64,000 nucleotides of DNA, taken from NCBI GenBank assembly GCA_963781345.1, contig CAWAFQ010000003.1, positions 222,303-286,302 of the forward strand. The letters run 5' to 3'. Made by a program: the position numbers and the translations under genes. The notes under the pieces are model-generated. The model was not told the DNA's origin. It searched no databases and saw only the letters and a list, made by a program, of their open reading frames with translations. This DNA comes from JBBRHQ01 sp963781345 (lineage in GTDB: Bacteria; Actinomycetota; Thermoleophilia; Solirubrobacterales; 70-9). The number at the start of each line of letters is the position of its first letter. The stretch's first letter is position 1. This document shows, piece by piece, positions 9,047 through 19,037 of the stretch.

Positions 9047-10276
9047 GTGTTCGCGATAGACACCGCGTCCTTTTCCGCGATCGTGGTGGTCTCCGCGATC
9101 GCAGCGGTGATCGTGGTCGCGTTCCCGGGGAAGTTCTCTCCGCCGGTGGTGGTCGTCGAGCTGCTGCTCGGGATCATCATCGGGCCTGACGTTCTCGCGA
9201 TTGCCGATGGCGACAGCTTCATCCAGTTCTTCTCCAACCTCGGCCTTGGGATGCTGTTCTTCTTCGCCGGCTACGAGATCGATTTCGAGCGGATCCGCGG
9301 AGCCCCTCTGCGGCTCGGGGCGATCGGGTGGGCACTCTCGATCGCGCTCGCCTACGGGATCGGCGGTGTCATGGAGGCGGCCGGGATCGTGATCTCACTT
9401 CTCTACACGGGTTCGGCCATGGCGACGACCGCGATCGGGACGCTGATACCGATCCTGCGCGACAGCGGCGAGCTGAGGACAGGGTTCGGGACGAATCTCC
9501 TCGGCGCCGGAGCAATGGGCGAGTTCGGGCCGATCATCCTGATCACGATCGTTCTCTCCACCTCGCACCCGATCGAGGAGGCGGCGATACTGCTCGCTTT
9601 CGTCGTCCTCGCGATTGCAATCGCGATCATCTCCGTGCGACTGGCGAGTCCTGGCTGGAAGGTCCTGGAGCGCACCCTCGAGTCCAGCAGCCAGCTCGCT
9701 GTCCGGATCGCGGTGGTCCTTGTCTTCGGTCTCGTCGCGATCGCGAGCGACCTCGGCCTCGACATCCTGCTGGGAGGCTTCCTTGCGGGGCTGATCACCC
9801 GCACAGCGCTGCGCGGGCAGGAGGTCACCGTGTTCGAGTCGAAACTGACGGCGGTCGGCTTCGGTTTCCTGATCCCCTTCTTCTTCGTCACCAGCGGACT
9901 CAACTTCGACCTCGATGCGCTCCTTGGGAGCAGCTCGGCGCTGGTGAAACTTCCGCTCTTCCTCGTCCTCTTTCTTGTGGTTCGTGGAATCCCGGCACTG
10001 GTTCTCTATCGCCAGCGGTTGGGGGCGCGCGACCGGCTCGCACTCGGCTTCTTCTGCGCAACCGAACTGCCGCTGGTCGTCGCGATCACGACGATCGCCG
10101 TCGACGGCGGGCACATGGAGGCCGCGACTTCGGCGGCTTTGGTCGGCGCGGCGATCGTCTCGACCCTGGTTTACCCGCTGGTTGGGCTTGCCCTGAGGAG
10201 GGGAAGCGCAGACGAGCCGGCCGAGTCCCCTCCCCCGCCTCCTGCGCCCGACGAGCCGCTCCCGGCGACCGGCTAA
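9047..10276 (+). CDS. Cation/proton antiporter of the CPA2 (KefB-type) family, membrane domain only
   Basis: A 409-residue integral membrane protein with about 12 hydrophobic segments and no TrkA-N nucleotide-binding domain. Family features are the early LLLGIIIGPDVL, GLGMLFFFAGYEID, a TGSAMATTAIG stretch, GAMGEFGPIIL and the helix with FFFVTSGLNFDL. The C-terminal 25 residues are Pro/Glu-rich and probably cytoplasmic. Such proteins exchange Na+ or K+ for H+ and help pH or salt homeostasis; ion preference cannot be read from the sequence. Start is GTG at 9047 with no obvious ribosome-binding site. Its end overlaps the convergent lipoprotein gene by four bases. Confidence 0.85.
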   Translation: MFAIDTASFSAIVVVSAIAAVIVVAFPGKFSPPVVVVELLLGIIIGPDVLAIADGDSFIQFFSNLGLGMLFFFAGYEIDFERIRGAPLRLGAIGWALSIALAYGIGGVMEAAGIVISLLYTGSAMATTAIGTLIPILRDSGELRTGFGTNLLGAGAMGEFGPIILITIVLSTSHPIEEAAILLAFVVLAIAIAIISVRLASPGWKVLERTLESSSQLAVRIAVVLVFGLVAIASDLGLDILLGGFLAGLITRTALRGQEVTVFESKLTAVGFGFLIPFFFVTSGLNFDLDALLGSSSALVKLPLFLVLFLVVRGIPALVLYRQRLGARDRLALGFFCATELPLVVAITTIAVDGGHMEAATSAALVGAAIVSTLVYPLVGLALRRGSADEPAESPPPPPAPDEPLPATG

Positions 10277-10833
10277 CCGGCGCAGCCCGAGATTACGTTC
10301 TCGGGGTTCAGCGCTTGGGTGCGGGGAATCAGGACCGGGCGCGTCCCGGTCGCCAGAATCCTCTCGTTCGAGGCCCGCCAGCAGACACCGCGGACGCTGA
10401 AGACGACAAGTCCGAGCTTCACCTCGATCGTCAGCCCGCCCCCACTCGCCGCGACCGTGGCGATGCAGGCAAATGGGTACTTCTGCGGGTCCCTGATCGC
10501 CGGTGTCTGCGAGCCGGGGAGACAGGCGACCGAGTTGGGAACCAGCTTCAGATCCGATCCCTCTCCGACGACAGGCTGAAGCGAGTTGACGAGGGTCGTG
10601 TCGGAGCGGGAGAGGAACACCGGCATCTGCCGCTCGACCGACTTCGTCAGCGCCGCCGCGTCCAGCGAACCGGGGCTCTGGGGCCCGCCGCCCGCCGCAC
10701 CGCCGGTCGACCCCGTCGTCGTGGCCGGCTGCGCGGTGGCGGTCGTCGTCGACGAATCGCTCGACCCCGGGCCGCACCCGGCGCCGGCGAGCAGCGCAAG
10801 GAGGACCGCGATCGCCGCCACCGGAGCCCGCAT
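10273..10833 (-). CDS. Putative lipoprotein of unknown function
   Basis: A 186-residue protein with an N-terminal lipoprotein signal (lipobox LAGAGC at about residues 15-20), followed by a low-complexity Ser/Thr/Ala/Gly linker of about 30 residues and a ~130-residue folded domain with three Cys. It should be exported, lipidated and attached to the outer face of the membrane. It is separated by three bases from the upstream zinc-ribbon gene on the same strand, so the two are probably co-transcribed. No family is recognised. Confidence 0.8.
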   Translation of the reverse strand: MRAPVAAIAVLLALLAGAGCGPGSSDSSTTTATAQPATTTGSTGGAAGGGPQSPGSLDAAALTKSVERQMPVFLSRSDTTLVNSLQPVVGEGSDLKLVPNSVACLPGSQTPAIRDPQKYPFACIATVAASGGGLTIEVKLGLVVFSVRGVCWRASNERILATGTRPVLIPRTQALNPENVISGCAG

Positions 10834-10836
10834 GGA

Positions 10837-12363
10837 TCAGCCCGCCAGGTCGCCCTGGGCGGCGGAGGAGTCGTCGGCGCCGGTGACTCCGTCATCCCTG
10901 GCGATGCCGGTCAGCGAGAGCGAACCGTCGGCGCCGATCAGCGAGGTCAGGGCGATCGAGCGACCGGCCTTGAAGGGCCTCAGGTCGATGTCCTTGGGCA
11001 CCGTGAACATCAGGTCCTGGTCACTCTCGCGGATGTCATCGGCCGAGACCGATATCTGATGCGACCCGGGGCAGACCGCCTCGGTGATCCCCGCGAAGTC
11101 GCTGTAGGTGGAGGGGTCGCCGCTCGTCTTCAGCTGCTTCTGCCAAAGCTCCGCCGTTGCGGTGATCGGTTCCGGCGGCGTCGCCGGGTCGGCGGAGCAG
11201 CCGCCGGGCGACGGCTGCGGATCGGCAGAGCTCGCCGCGCTGGCGATCGCGCTGAGGAGCGAGAAGAGGCCACCGCTCCCGGTGCCGTGAGCCACCCGCC
11301 CGGTCCGGGACCGCGGCCTCTGCGTCGCCGCCTGGCTCGTCTTGCGGATCCGGACGTCAACCGTGGCGTTGGCTCCGAGAAGGGGTACCTTCGGCGCCGC
11401 GGAGCCGTCGGCGGCGACGTGGATCAGCGCCGAGACGGCGCGCCTGGAGACCGAGTAGACGCCCGCGGCGGGATCTACGAAGGTCACGAACCCGGTGAGC
11501 TTCGCCGTACCGGTATGGCCCTCCTCGGTCCTGCCACCGTCCTCGGCATAGGTGCCGTTGGCGAGGAGCCGGATCGGAACCTCGAGCTTCGTGGTCGGGG
11601 AGGGCAGCTTCGAGGCGTGGATCACCGTCGCCTGTCCGTCCGGCGCCGCCAGGGTGTAGCTCTGGGCGGCGGGATTGGTGTGGATGACCGTTCCGCTCGC
11701 CGTCTCTGGCTTCGGCGGCGGCTTGTTTTCCTGGTCATCGTTCTGGTTGTCGCCCGGGTTGGGGTTCGGCCGCGAGGTCGGGGTCGGCGCGGGAGCGGGA
11801 GCCGGCGCGGGCGCGGGCGGGCTGGGAAGCGGCGTGACCGGCGGCGCCACCGGCACCGTCGACCCGCCCCCGCCCGAGGAGACGTTGCCGACCGGACCGG
11901 CGAGTTCGGAGGCCGGGGGGACAGATGAGGCGCTTGAATCGGCTGGGCTCGACGAGCCGCCGCCATCGCCTGCGAAGAGGCTCGCGGGAAGCTTGATCAC
12001 CTGCGCGGCCCCGGCGAAGGTCCCGGAGGCGCCCGGGCCGATCGCGATTCCGGCGAAGATTCCGAAACCGAGCGCGATCGCGGCCAGCGGCGCCGCCCAG
12101 CGCCTGTCATTGAGGGGAAGCGCCGCCCAGGCGATCCAGGGGGGAAGCCTCGAGCCGGCGGCGACCGCGGAGACACCCCCTTTCGCAGCTGAAGTGTCGC
12201 CGGCGACTTCGGTCTCAGCGGCTGCCGCGCCAGCGCGCGTCAGCGCCGCAGGATCCGCCAGCCTGCCTCCGCAGCTGATGCAGTAGTTCTGCCCGGTCGC
12301 CGTCGGAGCGCCGCAGCTCTGGCAATCAGCCTGCGGCAAGCGCCCCACCGTTCCCGGATGCAT
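10837..12363 (-). CDS. Zinc-ribbon membrane-anchored protein with large extracytoplasmic region
   Basis: 508 residues from the ATG at 12363. The N-terminal zinc ribbon (CQSCGAPTATGQNYCISCGG, two CxxC knuckles) is followed by one transmembrane helix (WAAPLAAIALGFGIFAGIAI), a Pro/Ala/Ser linker, and a large C-terminal region with a beta-rich segment and a second Ser/Ala-rich stretch. The topology suggests a cytoplasmic zinc ribbon and an exported remainder. It overlaps the end of the next upstream zinc-ribbon gene by 38 bases. A frame running to 12498 exists but starts in arginine-rich shadow sequence. Function unknown; it forms a run with two more zinc-ribbon genes. Confidence 0.8.
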   Translation of the reverse strand: MHPGTVGRLPQADCQSCGAPTATGQNYCISCGGRLADPAALTRAGAAAAETEVAGDTSAAKGGVSAVAAGSRLPPWIAWAALPLNDRRWAAPLAAIALGFGIFAGIAIGPGASGTFAGAAQVIKLPASLFAGDGGGSSSPADSSASSVPPASELAGPVGNVSSGGGGSTVPVAPPVTPLPSPPAPAPAPAPAPTPTSRPNPNPGDNQNDDQENKPPPKPETASGTVIHTNPAAQSYTLAAPDGQATVIHASKLPSPTTKLEVPIRLLANGTYAEDGGRTEEGHTGTAKLTGFVTFVDPAAGVYSVSRRAVSALIHVAADGSAAPKVPLLGANATVDVRIRKTSQAATQRPRSRTGRVAHGTGSGGLFSLLSAIASAASSADPQPSPGGCSADPATPPEPITATAELWQKQLKTSGDPSTYSDFAGITEAVCPGSHQISVSADDIRESDQDLMFTVPKDIDLRPFKAGRSIALTSLIGADGSLSLTGIARDDGVTGADDSSAAQGDLAG

Positions 12364-13232
12364 GCTCGACGCCCTGCGCCGGCGGATCACCGTTGGTCGG
12401 CGTCGCGGCAAGGGGCGGTTCCGCGCCCCGGCGTGGCGGCAGCAGCCCGGCATCCCTCGGGGAAGCAAACTGCGACTCGGGGTTCGGCGGCGACTCAACT
12501 GCCGGCGGCGGCTGGCTCTCCACGGGGGGTGGCTGCGGCAGGATCTCCTGCGTGACGGGGGGCTGGGCCGGAGGAGGCTGAATCGGCGGCGCCAGAGGGG
12601 CGGCCGCCGGGGCAGGTTCCGGCGTCACTGGGGCGGCCGGAGGGGCCGCCGCCGGGGCAGGGCCCGGCGGAGCGGGGGTTGCCGGGGGCGGGGGGCCGGG
12701 GGGTGCTGCCGTCACCGCGGGCGCTGCAGGGGGCAGAGGCGCCGTCGGCGACGGGGGTAGCCCCGCCGCGGCCTGGGCGTCCTGCGTGACCTCGGTGGCG
12801 GAAGTTCGCTCCATCAGGTCGGTTCCGCACTGCCAGCAGAAGACGGCGCCGCGCGAGTAGAGCGCCTCGCACCTCGGACAGCTGCCGGCGGCGCCGGCCT
12901 CGTCGAGCTTCAGCAACCGCTCCGCCTCGCTGAGCTCGGCGTCGACCGACTGCAGGTCGGCCGCCTGCGCGACCAAGACGTCGAGGCGGAAATGGTCGCG
13001 GATCGCCATCTCGTAGGCGAGCCCACCCAGATCCCACTGCAACTCGACGAAGTGGCGTGCCAGCCGGTCGCGACTGCTCCGCCAGCTCCGGCGCGCCGAC
13101 CGCACCGGCGGACGGCCCCGCGGCCCCGGGGCCGTCCGGCCCCGATGGCGCCCGCTGCGGCGGAGCGGGCAGAGGGGAGCTTTTCGGGCTGCGGCGCCCC
13201 GGCAGCCGGCTGGTCAGGTCCGCGCGCCTCAC
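12326..13232 (-). pseudogene. Zinc-ribbon protein with proline-rich tail, one frameshift near the N-terminus
   Basis: The likely start is ATG at 13232 (MRRADLTSRLPG); the frame switches near 13090 into the long downstream frame. The central part has a helical segment (ELQWDLGGLAYEMAIRDHF, coiled-coil-like heptads to ERLLKLDEA) followed by a zinc ribbon CPRCEALYSRGAVFCWQCG. The last ~140 residues are Pro/Ala/Glu low complexity. No membrane segment is seen. Similar zinc-ribbon proteins with long disordered tails are common in actinobacteria but have no fixed role. The single break is probably a sequence error. Confidence 0.65.
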
Positions 13233-14207
13233 TTGATCACGATCCCGCCGCCGCTTCCTCCGCCGGGCGGCTTGTTGTCGGTGGGCGGCAGCTTGCCGGG
13301 GGTTGGATTGTGTCCGGCAGCTTCTTGACCGCGTCCTGGTAGGCCTGGCCCGTCAGGTTGTCCAGCTGCTTGATGTCGCTCTTGGTCGCCTGGACGGTGA
13401 CGTTCTTGTCGGTTGTCGAGAGCAGGCCGCCCTTCTGCACGCGGGCCCTTAATCGCCGCCGCCGTGGCCGCCGCAGCGCCCTCGTCCCCGGAGCTCTTCG
13501 AGACCTTGACCACGGTCGCCTTGGGGAAGTCGCGCCTTCAGCGGCTTCGACAGGGCCTTGGTCGCGTCGGCCTTGGTGTCGTAGACGCCCGAGTAGATGA
13601 TGTAGTTGCCGGACGGGAGGCTCTGTAGTGGTCGGAGTCGAGCGCGCCGACGTCCGGCGCCCCCTTCGAGGCTGGCGTCGGCCTTCTGCGGCGTCGACCT
13701 GCGCGGCGGTCGGTGCCCTGCTTCGGCAGGGTGCCGATCTCGACCGTGTAGCCGTCCTTGCCCGAGGGCCAGTCGCTGGGAAGGTGTTGGCGGTGGCACA
13801 TTCGGCCGCCGTCGCGGTGCTCCCGGTTCGGTTGCCGCGCCGCTCCGCCGACCTGGACCACGGGGCGACGGCGTCGAGGACGAAGAGTTGCCCTTGCCGA
13901 TCAGGACGCCGATCAGCGAGCATCATCCCGAGCGCCGCGATCCGGCCGACGAGCCGCCATCGGTCTCCATGTCCCGCTGCGGCGGCGCCGGGGTCGGAGT
14001 CGCGGGCGCGGCCCGGCTGTCGGCCGGTGGCTCGCCGTTCGCGCTCGTCCAGCAGGTACTTCTCGAAGTCGAGCCGCGGCCCGCCGCGGCGGTTGCCGCA
14101 CTTGAGGCAGTAGCGCTGGTCGCCGTCGAGCGGCACGCCGCAGGAGCGGCACGGCTCGCCCGGCTCCCCGAGCTGCAGGCATTCGAGTCTGTCTCGTGCG
14201 TTGCCAT
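13229..14207 (-). pseudogene. Zinc-ribbon, membrane-anchored SPOR-like protein, frame broken several times
   Basis: ATG at 14207 follows a strong AGGAGG (14214-14219 on the plus numbering). Joined across frames, the protein has a zinc ribbon CRSCGVPLDGDQRYCLKCGN, the segment LDFEKYLLDER, a membrane-spanning region near 13900, then a SPOR-like domain (GYTVEIGTLPKQGTD, SLPSGNYIIYSGVYDTKADA, KALSKPLKARFPKA-like) and a C-terminal helical region ending in a Gly-rich tail. SPOR domains bind denuded peptidoglycan at division sites; that function is inferred from the fold pattern only. At least five frame changes are needed, matching the high indel density from 12 to 18.8 kb. Confidence 0.6.
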
Positions 14208-14218
14208 TTTCGCTCCTC

Positions 14219-14974
14219 CTACTGGGAGCGGGAGTGTCGGGAACGAGGTCACCGTCGACCTTCGCGCCCTTTGGGTCGCCGATGAAGTAGATGTGGTAAT
14301 TGGTCGGCTTGTTCGGGTCCGGCTTGGCCTTGAGCTGGTCGATCGCGCCGCGCCCGGCCGCCACCACCTGGTCACCGTTCGTCGCGACGGCGTAGAGCAG
14401 AAGCTGGCCCTGGTCGGCGCCAGTCTTGTTGGTCACCAAACCGGTTGCATTGAGGCCGGAGACGGGATCGTCCTTCGAGCTTGGGGGGTGCGACGACGAT
14501 GTCGGGAAGATCGCCGGAGTATGTGGCGTCGCTCGCACCGACCTTGACCTTGACGCTCTTCGGCTTGCCGGTCGCGAGGATCTGGTCGTTGACCCAGTAG
14601 GCCTCGCTCTTCGGGGCCATGTCGGGCATCGAGACCAACCCCGGATCGAGCCCCGGGAGGTTGTTCTTGAAGACGCTCTTGCCCTTCGCGTCGAGCACAT
14701 CGACGGAGATCGGTATGCCAGTCAGTGCCTTCTCCGAGTCGTTGCGGAGAGGCACCGCGACCGCCGAACCGTTGACGTCGGAGAGGACCGTCGTCTTGAG
14801 CGACCTTGACGTCGGTGCTCTCCTTGGTCGACCTTCAGGCCCGCCTCCTGCTTGAGGACCGTCGATCCCGTCTTGGCGAGCTCGGCGCTCTTGTCCTGCG
14901 TCGACTGGCAGGCGGAGAGGCCGGCGATCGCAATCGCCGCTGCCCAGCAAGACCGTGAGCCGCCGTGCGATCAA
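14219..14974 (-). pseudogene. Putative lipoprotein following pstB, frame broken
   Basis: The start overlaps the pstB stop (TTG at 14974). After one frame correction the N-terminus reads as a lipoprotein signal with cleavage before the Cys of AGLSACQST. The body contains TTVLSDVNGSAVAVPLRND, AYWVNDQILATGKPKSVKV and GDPKGAKVDGDLVPDTPAP, a beta-rich domain resembling the FxLYD/intercellular-adhesion type used in extracytoplasmic proteins. Its position after pstSCAB could mean a role at the cell surface in phosphate uptake, or chance operon membership. The 3' end is uncertain because of indels; the TAG at 14219 is the best candidate. Confidence 0.55.
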
Positions 14975-15920
14975 CCGAAACCGCCGCTGACGTACTCACG
15001 CGTGCGCTCGGCGCGCGGGCGTTGAAGACCTGATCGGCGGCGCCGCACTCGACCAGGTCGCCGAGGTACATGAAGGCGACCCTGTCGGCGACGCGCTGCG
15101 CCTGCTGGAGGTTGTGGGTGACGATCACGATCGCGATCTCGGAGCGCAGGCCGACGATCGAGCTCCTCGATCACCGCGGTCGACATCGGGTCGAGCGCCG
15201 AGCAGGGCTCGTCGAGGAGCAGGACCTCGGGTCGCACGGCAAGCGAGCGAGCGATGCAGAGGCGCTGCTGCTGGCCGCCGGAGAGTGCCAGCGCAGGATG
15301 GTCGAGGTTGTCCTTGACCTCCTCGTAGAGGCCGGCGCGCTGCAGCGTCTCGACCACGGCCGGCTCGAGATGGGCGCGCGAGGGGCGCTTCGAGCCGCGC
15401 TCGCGCAGCCCGTAGGCGACGTTGTCGAAGATGCTCATCGGGAACGGGTTGGGCTGCTGGAAGAGCATCCCGACGCGGCGCCGCAGGTCGGTGACGTCGA
15501 AGCAGGTCGACGTTCGTCGCCGTCGAGCAGGATGTTCCCGCCGCCGGCGGCGCTCTCGGTCAGGTCGACGAGCCGGTTCAGCGACCGCAGCAGCGTCGTC
15601 TTGCCGCAGCCCGAGGGGCCGATCAGCGCCAGCACCTCGCCCTGGCGCACCGGTCATCGAGACCTGGTTGACCGCGAGCTTCTCGCCGTAGGCGATGCTC
15701 AGCTCCTCGGTCCGCATCCTCTCGACGGACGTTGGTCGCCTGCCGCTCGGCGCGCGCCGGCTGGCTGCGAGCGCGGAGCGTACGCCGCGCTGCCGTCGCC
15801 GTTCGTCCCGGGGGCGGCGCCGGCACGACGCGCGGGCGCTCGTCGATGACGATCCGCCGAACGGCGAGGCGGCAGCAGCGACTCGCCGCGACCGTCCCCT
15901 GCGGGGTTCATCGGGTCCAT
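14971..15920 (-). pseudogene. pstB: Phosphate ABC transporter ATP-binding protein, frame broken
   Basis: PstB is recognised by Walker A GPSGCGKTTLL, the Q-loop FQQPNPFPMSIFDNVAYGLR, signature LSGGQQQRLCIARSLA, Walker B VLLLDEPCSALDP, and the switch VTHNLQQAQRVADR, ending REYVSGGFG. It hydrolyses ATP to drive phosphate import through PstCA. The core starts at ERMRTEELSIAYGEK (about 15717); an upstream in-frame region to an ATG at 15920 gives a ~65-residue N-terminal extension, so the start is unsure. Frame changes near 15030, 15160, 15515, 15650 and 15725 interrupt an otherwise perfect PstB. Confidence 0.85.
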
Positions 15921-16907
15921 CCCGGTCCTTTCTCGCGCGATCAGCGTCGATCGCGAAGTTGAGCACGATCACGATCAGCAGCAGGACGAAGGCGGCCGCG
16001 TAGGCCTTCTGCGGGGCGTTGCCCTCACCGGCCGGCGAGTTGTTGTAGACGTAGCTGGTCAGGGTGCTGCCGGTTCCCTTGCAGGATGCCGAGGAGCGGG
16101 ATGTCGCCCTCGCCCTGGATCTGTAGCGAGGCGCCGAGCAGGATGACGACGATCGCCGTGTCGCCGATGATCCGCCCCATCCCGAGGGTGACCCCGGTGC
16201 CGATCCCCGAGCGCGACGCCGGCAGCAGCACCCGGCGGATCGTCGAGGTCCGGTCCTTGCCGAGCGCGTAGGAGGCCTCGCGCACGTGTGCGGGGATCGA
16301 CTGCAGCGCCTCGCGGGTCGCGCCGACGACCAGCGGCAGGGCGATCAGCGACATCATCGCCCCGGCGGTGAAGAACGAGCGGCCGAAGACGGCGTCGCCC
16401 TGCGGCGGTGAAGGAGAGGAAGGAGAAGAAGCCCTGCTGGAAGATCAGCAGGCCGAAGATCGCGAGCACGATGCTCGGCGTGCCGGCGACGATCTCGACC
16501 CCGGACTCGACCGCGCGAGCCAGCCCTGCCGGGCGCCCGTACTCGGTCAGCCAGACGGCGATCGCGACCCCGACCGGGGTCGCGATCACCGTGCCGAGCA
16601 TGGTCAGGACGACGGTGCCGATCATCGGGATCGAGGAACCCGCCGGTCTTGCTCTGGTCGAGGCCCGCGACCGGGTGGCTGAAGCATCTCGCCGATGTCG
16701 AGGTACTGGATGCCCCGGAAGGCCATGTAGATGACGATCGCTGCCGGCGATCACGCAGAGGCCGATCCCCGCGATCCAGGCGAGCGGCGACGCCGATCCG
16801 GTCGCGCTCGGCTCCAGGATTCCGCGTGGCCGATCGCTCCCCGCTTCGGCGGCCTGCCGGAGCCCGCGGGCGGCACGTGGTCGCGGTGTCGGCGTGTAGG
16901 TGCTCAT
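15908..16907 (-). pseudogene. pstA: Phosphate ABC transporter permease PstA, frame broken
   Basis: The start MSTYTPTP (ATG at 16907) overlaps the pstC stop as ATGA. The protein has six expected membrane helices: WIAGIGLCVIAG, IPMIGTVVLTMLGTVIATPVG, SIVLAIFGLLIF, FFTAGAMMSLIALPLVVG, GDTAIVVILLGASL and FVLLLIVIVLNFAID, and the permease EAA-type loop EALQSIPAHVREASYALG. It forms the membrane channel with PstC. Frame changes lie near 16070, 16395, 16630, 16740 and 15940. Restoring the last one gives a stop at 15908 that overlaps the pstB start region. Confidence 0.82.
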
Positions 16908-17979
16908 CGCGCCTGGAGCGTGTACTTGCGGAAGGATCTGGCGCACGCACCAGCCGGCGAACGAGAGGAACGCGCTCGAGACGAGCAGGACCGCCGCGAA
17001 GGCGTAGATCGTCTGCCCGAACGGCTTCACCGAGAGGCCCTCGGCGTTGTCGACGATCGTCGCCGCCAGCGGCCGCGCCGGCTCGACGAAGAAGGTGAGT
17101 CCGTCGAGCGGGTTCGGGGCGAACCCGATCGAGCCGGTGACCATCGAGAGCATGATCGCCTCGCCGAGCGCGCGGGCCGTGGCGAGGACCGTCGGCGGCG
17201 ACGATCGCCGGGCGCGCGGCGCGGACGCTGACCGTCCAGAGCGCCCGCCAGCGGTTGACGCCGAGCGCCGCGGCGCCCTCGTTCCAGCTCGCGGCACCGC
17301 CCGCAGGCCGTCGACGATCGATCGCGATCATGATCGGCGTGATCATCACCGTGAGGACCAGGATTCCGACCGAGATGCTGGAGCCGTCGAGCTGGATCAC
17401 GTACTGGACCGAGGCCTTCTGCTGCTCGGAGATGATGTGGTTGCCGACGAACGGGACGAGGACGAGGATCCCGATCAGCCCGTAGACGACCGACGGCACC
17501 GCCGCCAGGAGGCGGACCACCGGCTCGAGGATCCTGCGCCACGCCGGTCGGGAGCGAACTCGACGATGAACATCGCCGAGAGCAGGGCGAACGACGATTC
17601 CGAGCGCGACCGACATCCCGGTGATCAGGACCGTCGCGTAGAGCAGCGGCCAGGCGTTGAACGTGTAGACGTAGTTGCTCGGGTCGGCGGGCGAGTTGAA
17701 GATGTTGGTCAGCTGGTTGTCGACGTTGCCGCCGGGGCCGAACCAGGCGAGCCCGTTGTGGGAGAACGACGGCCACGCCTTCTGGAAGACGAAGACGATC
17801 ATGAACCCGATCAGGACGAGCACGGTCGCCGAGACGATGGCGAGAGCGGTCTCGACCCGGCGGTCGGTTCGATCCCTCTCGCCGCCGGTCGGTACATCAC
17901 CGGACCGCAGCGCGCCGAGGACTACCTCGGCGCGCTGGTCCAGCGGTGGCTGAGCCGTGGGCGTGCCCGCGGCTCGCAT
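16904..17979 (-). pseudogene. pstC: Phosphate ABC transporter permease PstC, frame broken
   Basis: About 355 residues. After a ~45-residue cytoplasmic N-terminus the first helix is ALAIVSATVLVLIGFMIVFV; family motifs include SFSHNGLAWFGPGG, VVRLLAAVPSVVYGLIGILV, an EGAAALGVNRWRALWTV loop and LGEAIMLSMVTGSIGFAPN. PstC pairs with PstA as the phosphate channel. Frame changes near 17200, 17310, 17540-17590 and 16935 break it. With the last corrected, it ends ...YTLQAR and its TGA overlaps the pstA ATG, the standard coupled arrangement. Confidence 0.82.
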
Positions 17980-17997
17980 CTCAGCGATCCCCTTTCA

Positions 17998-18816
17998 CTA
18001 CCTCAGCGGGACCCACTGTGTGGCGATGACCTTGGCGGCCGCCTTGCTGTTCTGAATCCACTTGATGCACTTCTGGCCGCGCCCGTTGGGAGCGCCGCGG
18101 GTGACCATGTAGAAGTTGCGCAGTCCGCCGTACTGCCCGGACTTCGCGTTGCGCAGGTTGCAGGCGACACCCTTGTAGGAATCGGCGCACGACTCCCTTG
18201 GTGAAGAACAGGGAGACGTAGCCGACGCCGGCCTCGGCTGCGATCTTCACCGCCTGCTGGATCAGACCGTTCGATGCCTTCTGCACTGGCGCCCGTGAAC
18301 ACGTTCGTCGAGCCCAGGAATATCTTCTTGAAGGCATCCTGCGTTCCCGACGCCGGGGTCCGCACGAACACGTCGATCGTGTCGTTGCGAGAGGAGCCCG
18401 GGAACACCACGCCCAGTTGCGGACGCTTCCACCGAAGATCGCCTGCACTCCGGCCGTGTCGATATTGGCGATCTTGTTCGAGTTGTTGGTGATGATGCAG
18501 ATCGCGTCGCCGGCGATCTTGTTGAAGACAAGTCCGCCCGGATCGGTGGGCTTCGGGTCGCGCGACGAGTTGCCGATCGTCACGCGCCCTGCGCGACGTC
18601 GGCGACGCCGACGTCGGAGCCGCCCTGCAACAGCTTGAAGTTGACGCAACCATTGCAGACCTTCAGGTACTTCCGCGCGAGCAGAGCCGCGAGCGGGGCC
18701 ACCGAGGTGGAACCGCTCATCGTGATCGTCGGCTTTGCCGAGGCCGTCGCCGGCACAACCGCCAGCATGGCCACTGCGCCGGTGAGAGCCACCGCGCGCA
18801 TCATGTTCTTTCCCAT
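17998..18816 (-). pseudogene. pstS: Phosphate ABC transporter substrate-binding protein, frame broken
   Basis: ATG at 18816 follows gaaaggag. The N-terminus (MGKNMMRAVALTGAVAML...ASAKP) is a Sec signal peptide without a lipobox. The phosphate-binding loop motif TMSGSTSVAPLAALL is at mature residue ~5; later pieces contain LLQGGSDVGVADVAQG, IAGDAICIITNN and GLIQQAVKIAAEAGVGYVSL. At about 272 residues it belongs to the short PstS class. It captures phosphate outside the cell for PstCAB. Frame changes near 18593, 18425, 18290 and 18190 are present. It is first in pstSCAB. Confidence 0.82.
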
Positions 18817-18878
18817 GTGAGACTCCTTTCGTTTCGAGATATTGGGTCGAAGCGATGGTCGCGGGGTCAACGGGCCGC

Positions 18879-18912
18879 GATGTGACCAATCCGTGACCAG
18901 GTTGTAACAACG
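18879..18912 (-). promoter_or_regulatory. Candidate PHO box upstream of pstS
   Basis: On the minus strand, two GGTCAC hexamers lie exactly 11 bases apart (in ggtcacggattggtcac), about 65 bases before the pstS ATG, with a weaker third unit (gttaca) one step upstream. PhoP of actinobacteria binds 11-base direct repeats with a TCAC core, so this is a reasonable PhoP operator for phosphate-starvation control of pstSCAB. No phoP/phoR gene is in the window. Confidence 0.45.
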
Positions 18913-19037
18913 GGACTTCGTGCCTGATCTGGCTCTCGGGCTCCTCGATCGACCTCCAGGCGGAACCGAGAAATGGCGACGAGGCGGCGCGCCAAGGTGG
19001 GCACGCCGCCTCTCGTTAGCGCCGTCACCGATGATCG

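Noticed and set aside
9328..11928. 866-codon plus-strand frame
   Set aside because: Shadow of the antiporter gene and of the minus-strand lipoprotein and zinc-ribbon genes; no protein-like features.
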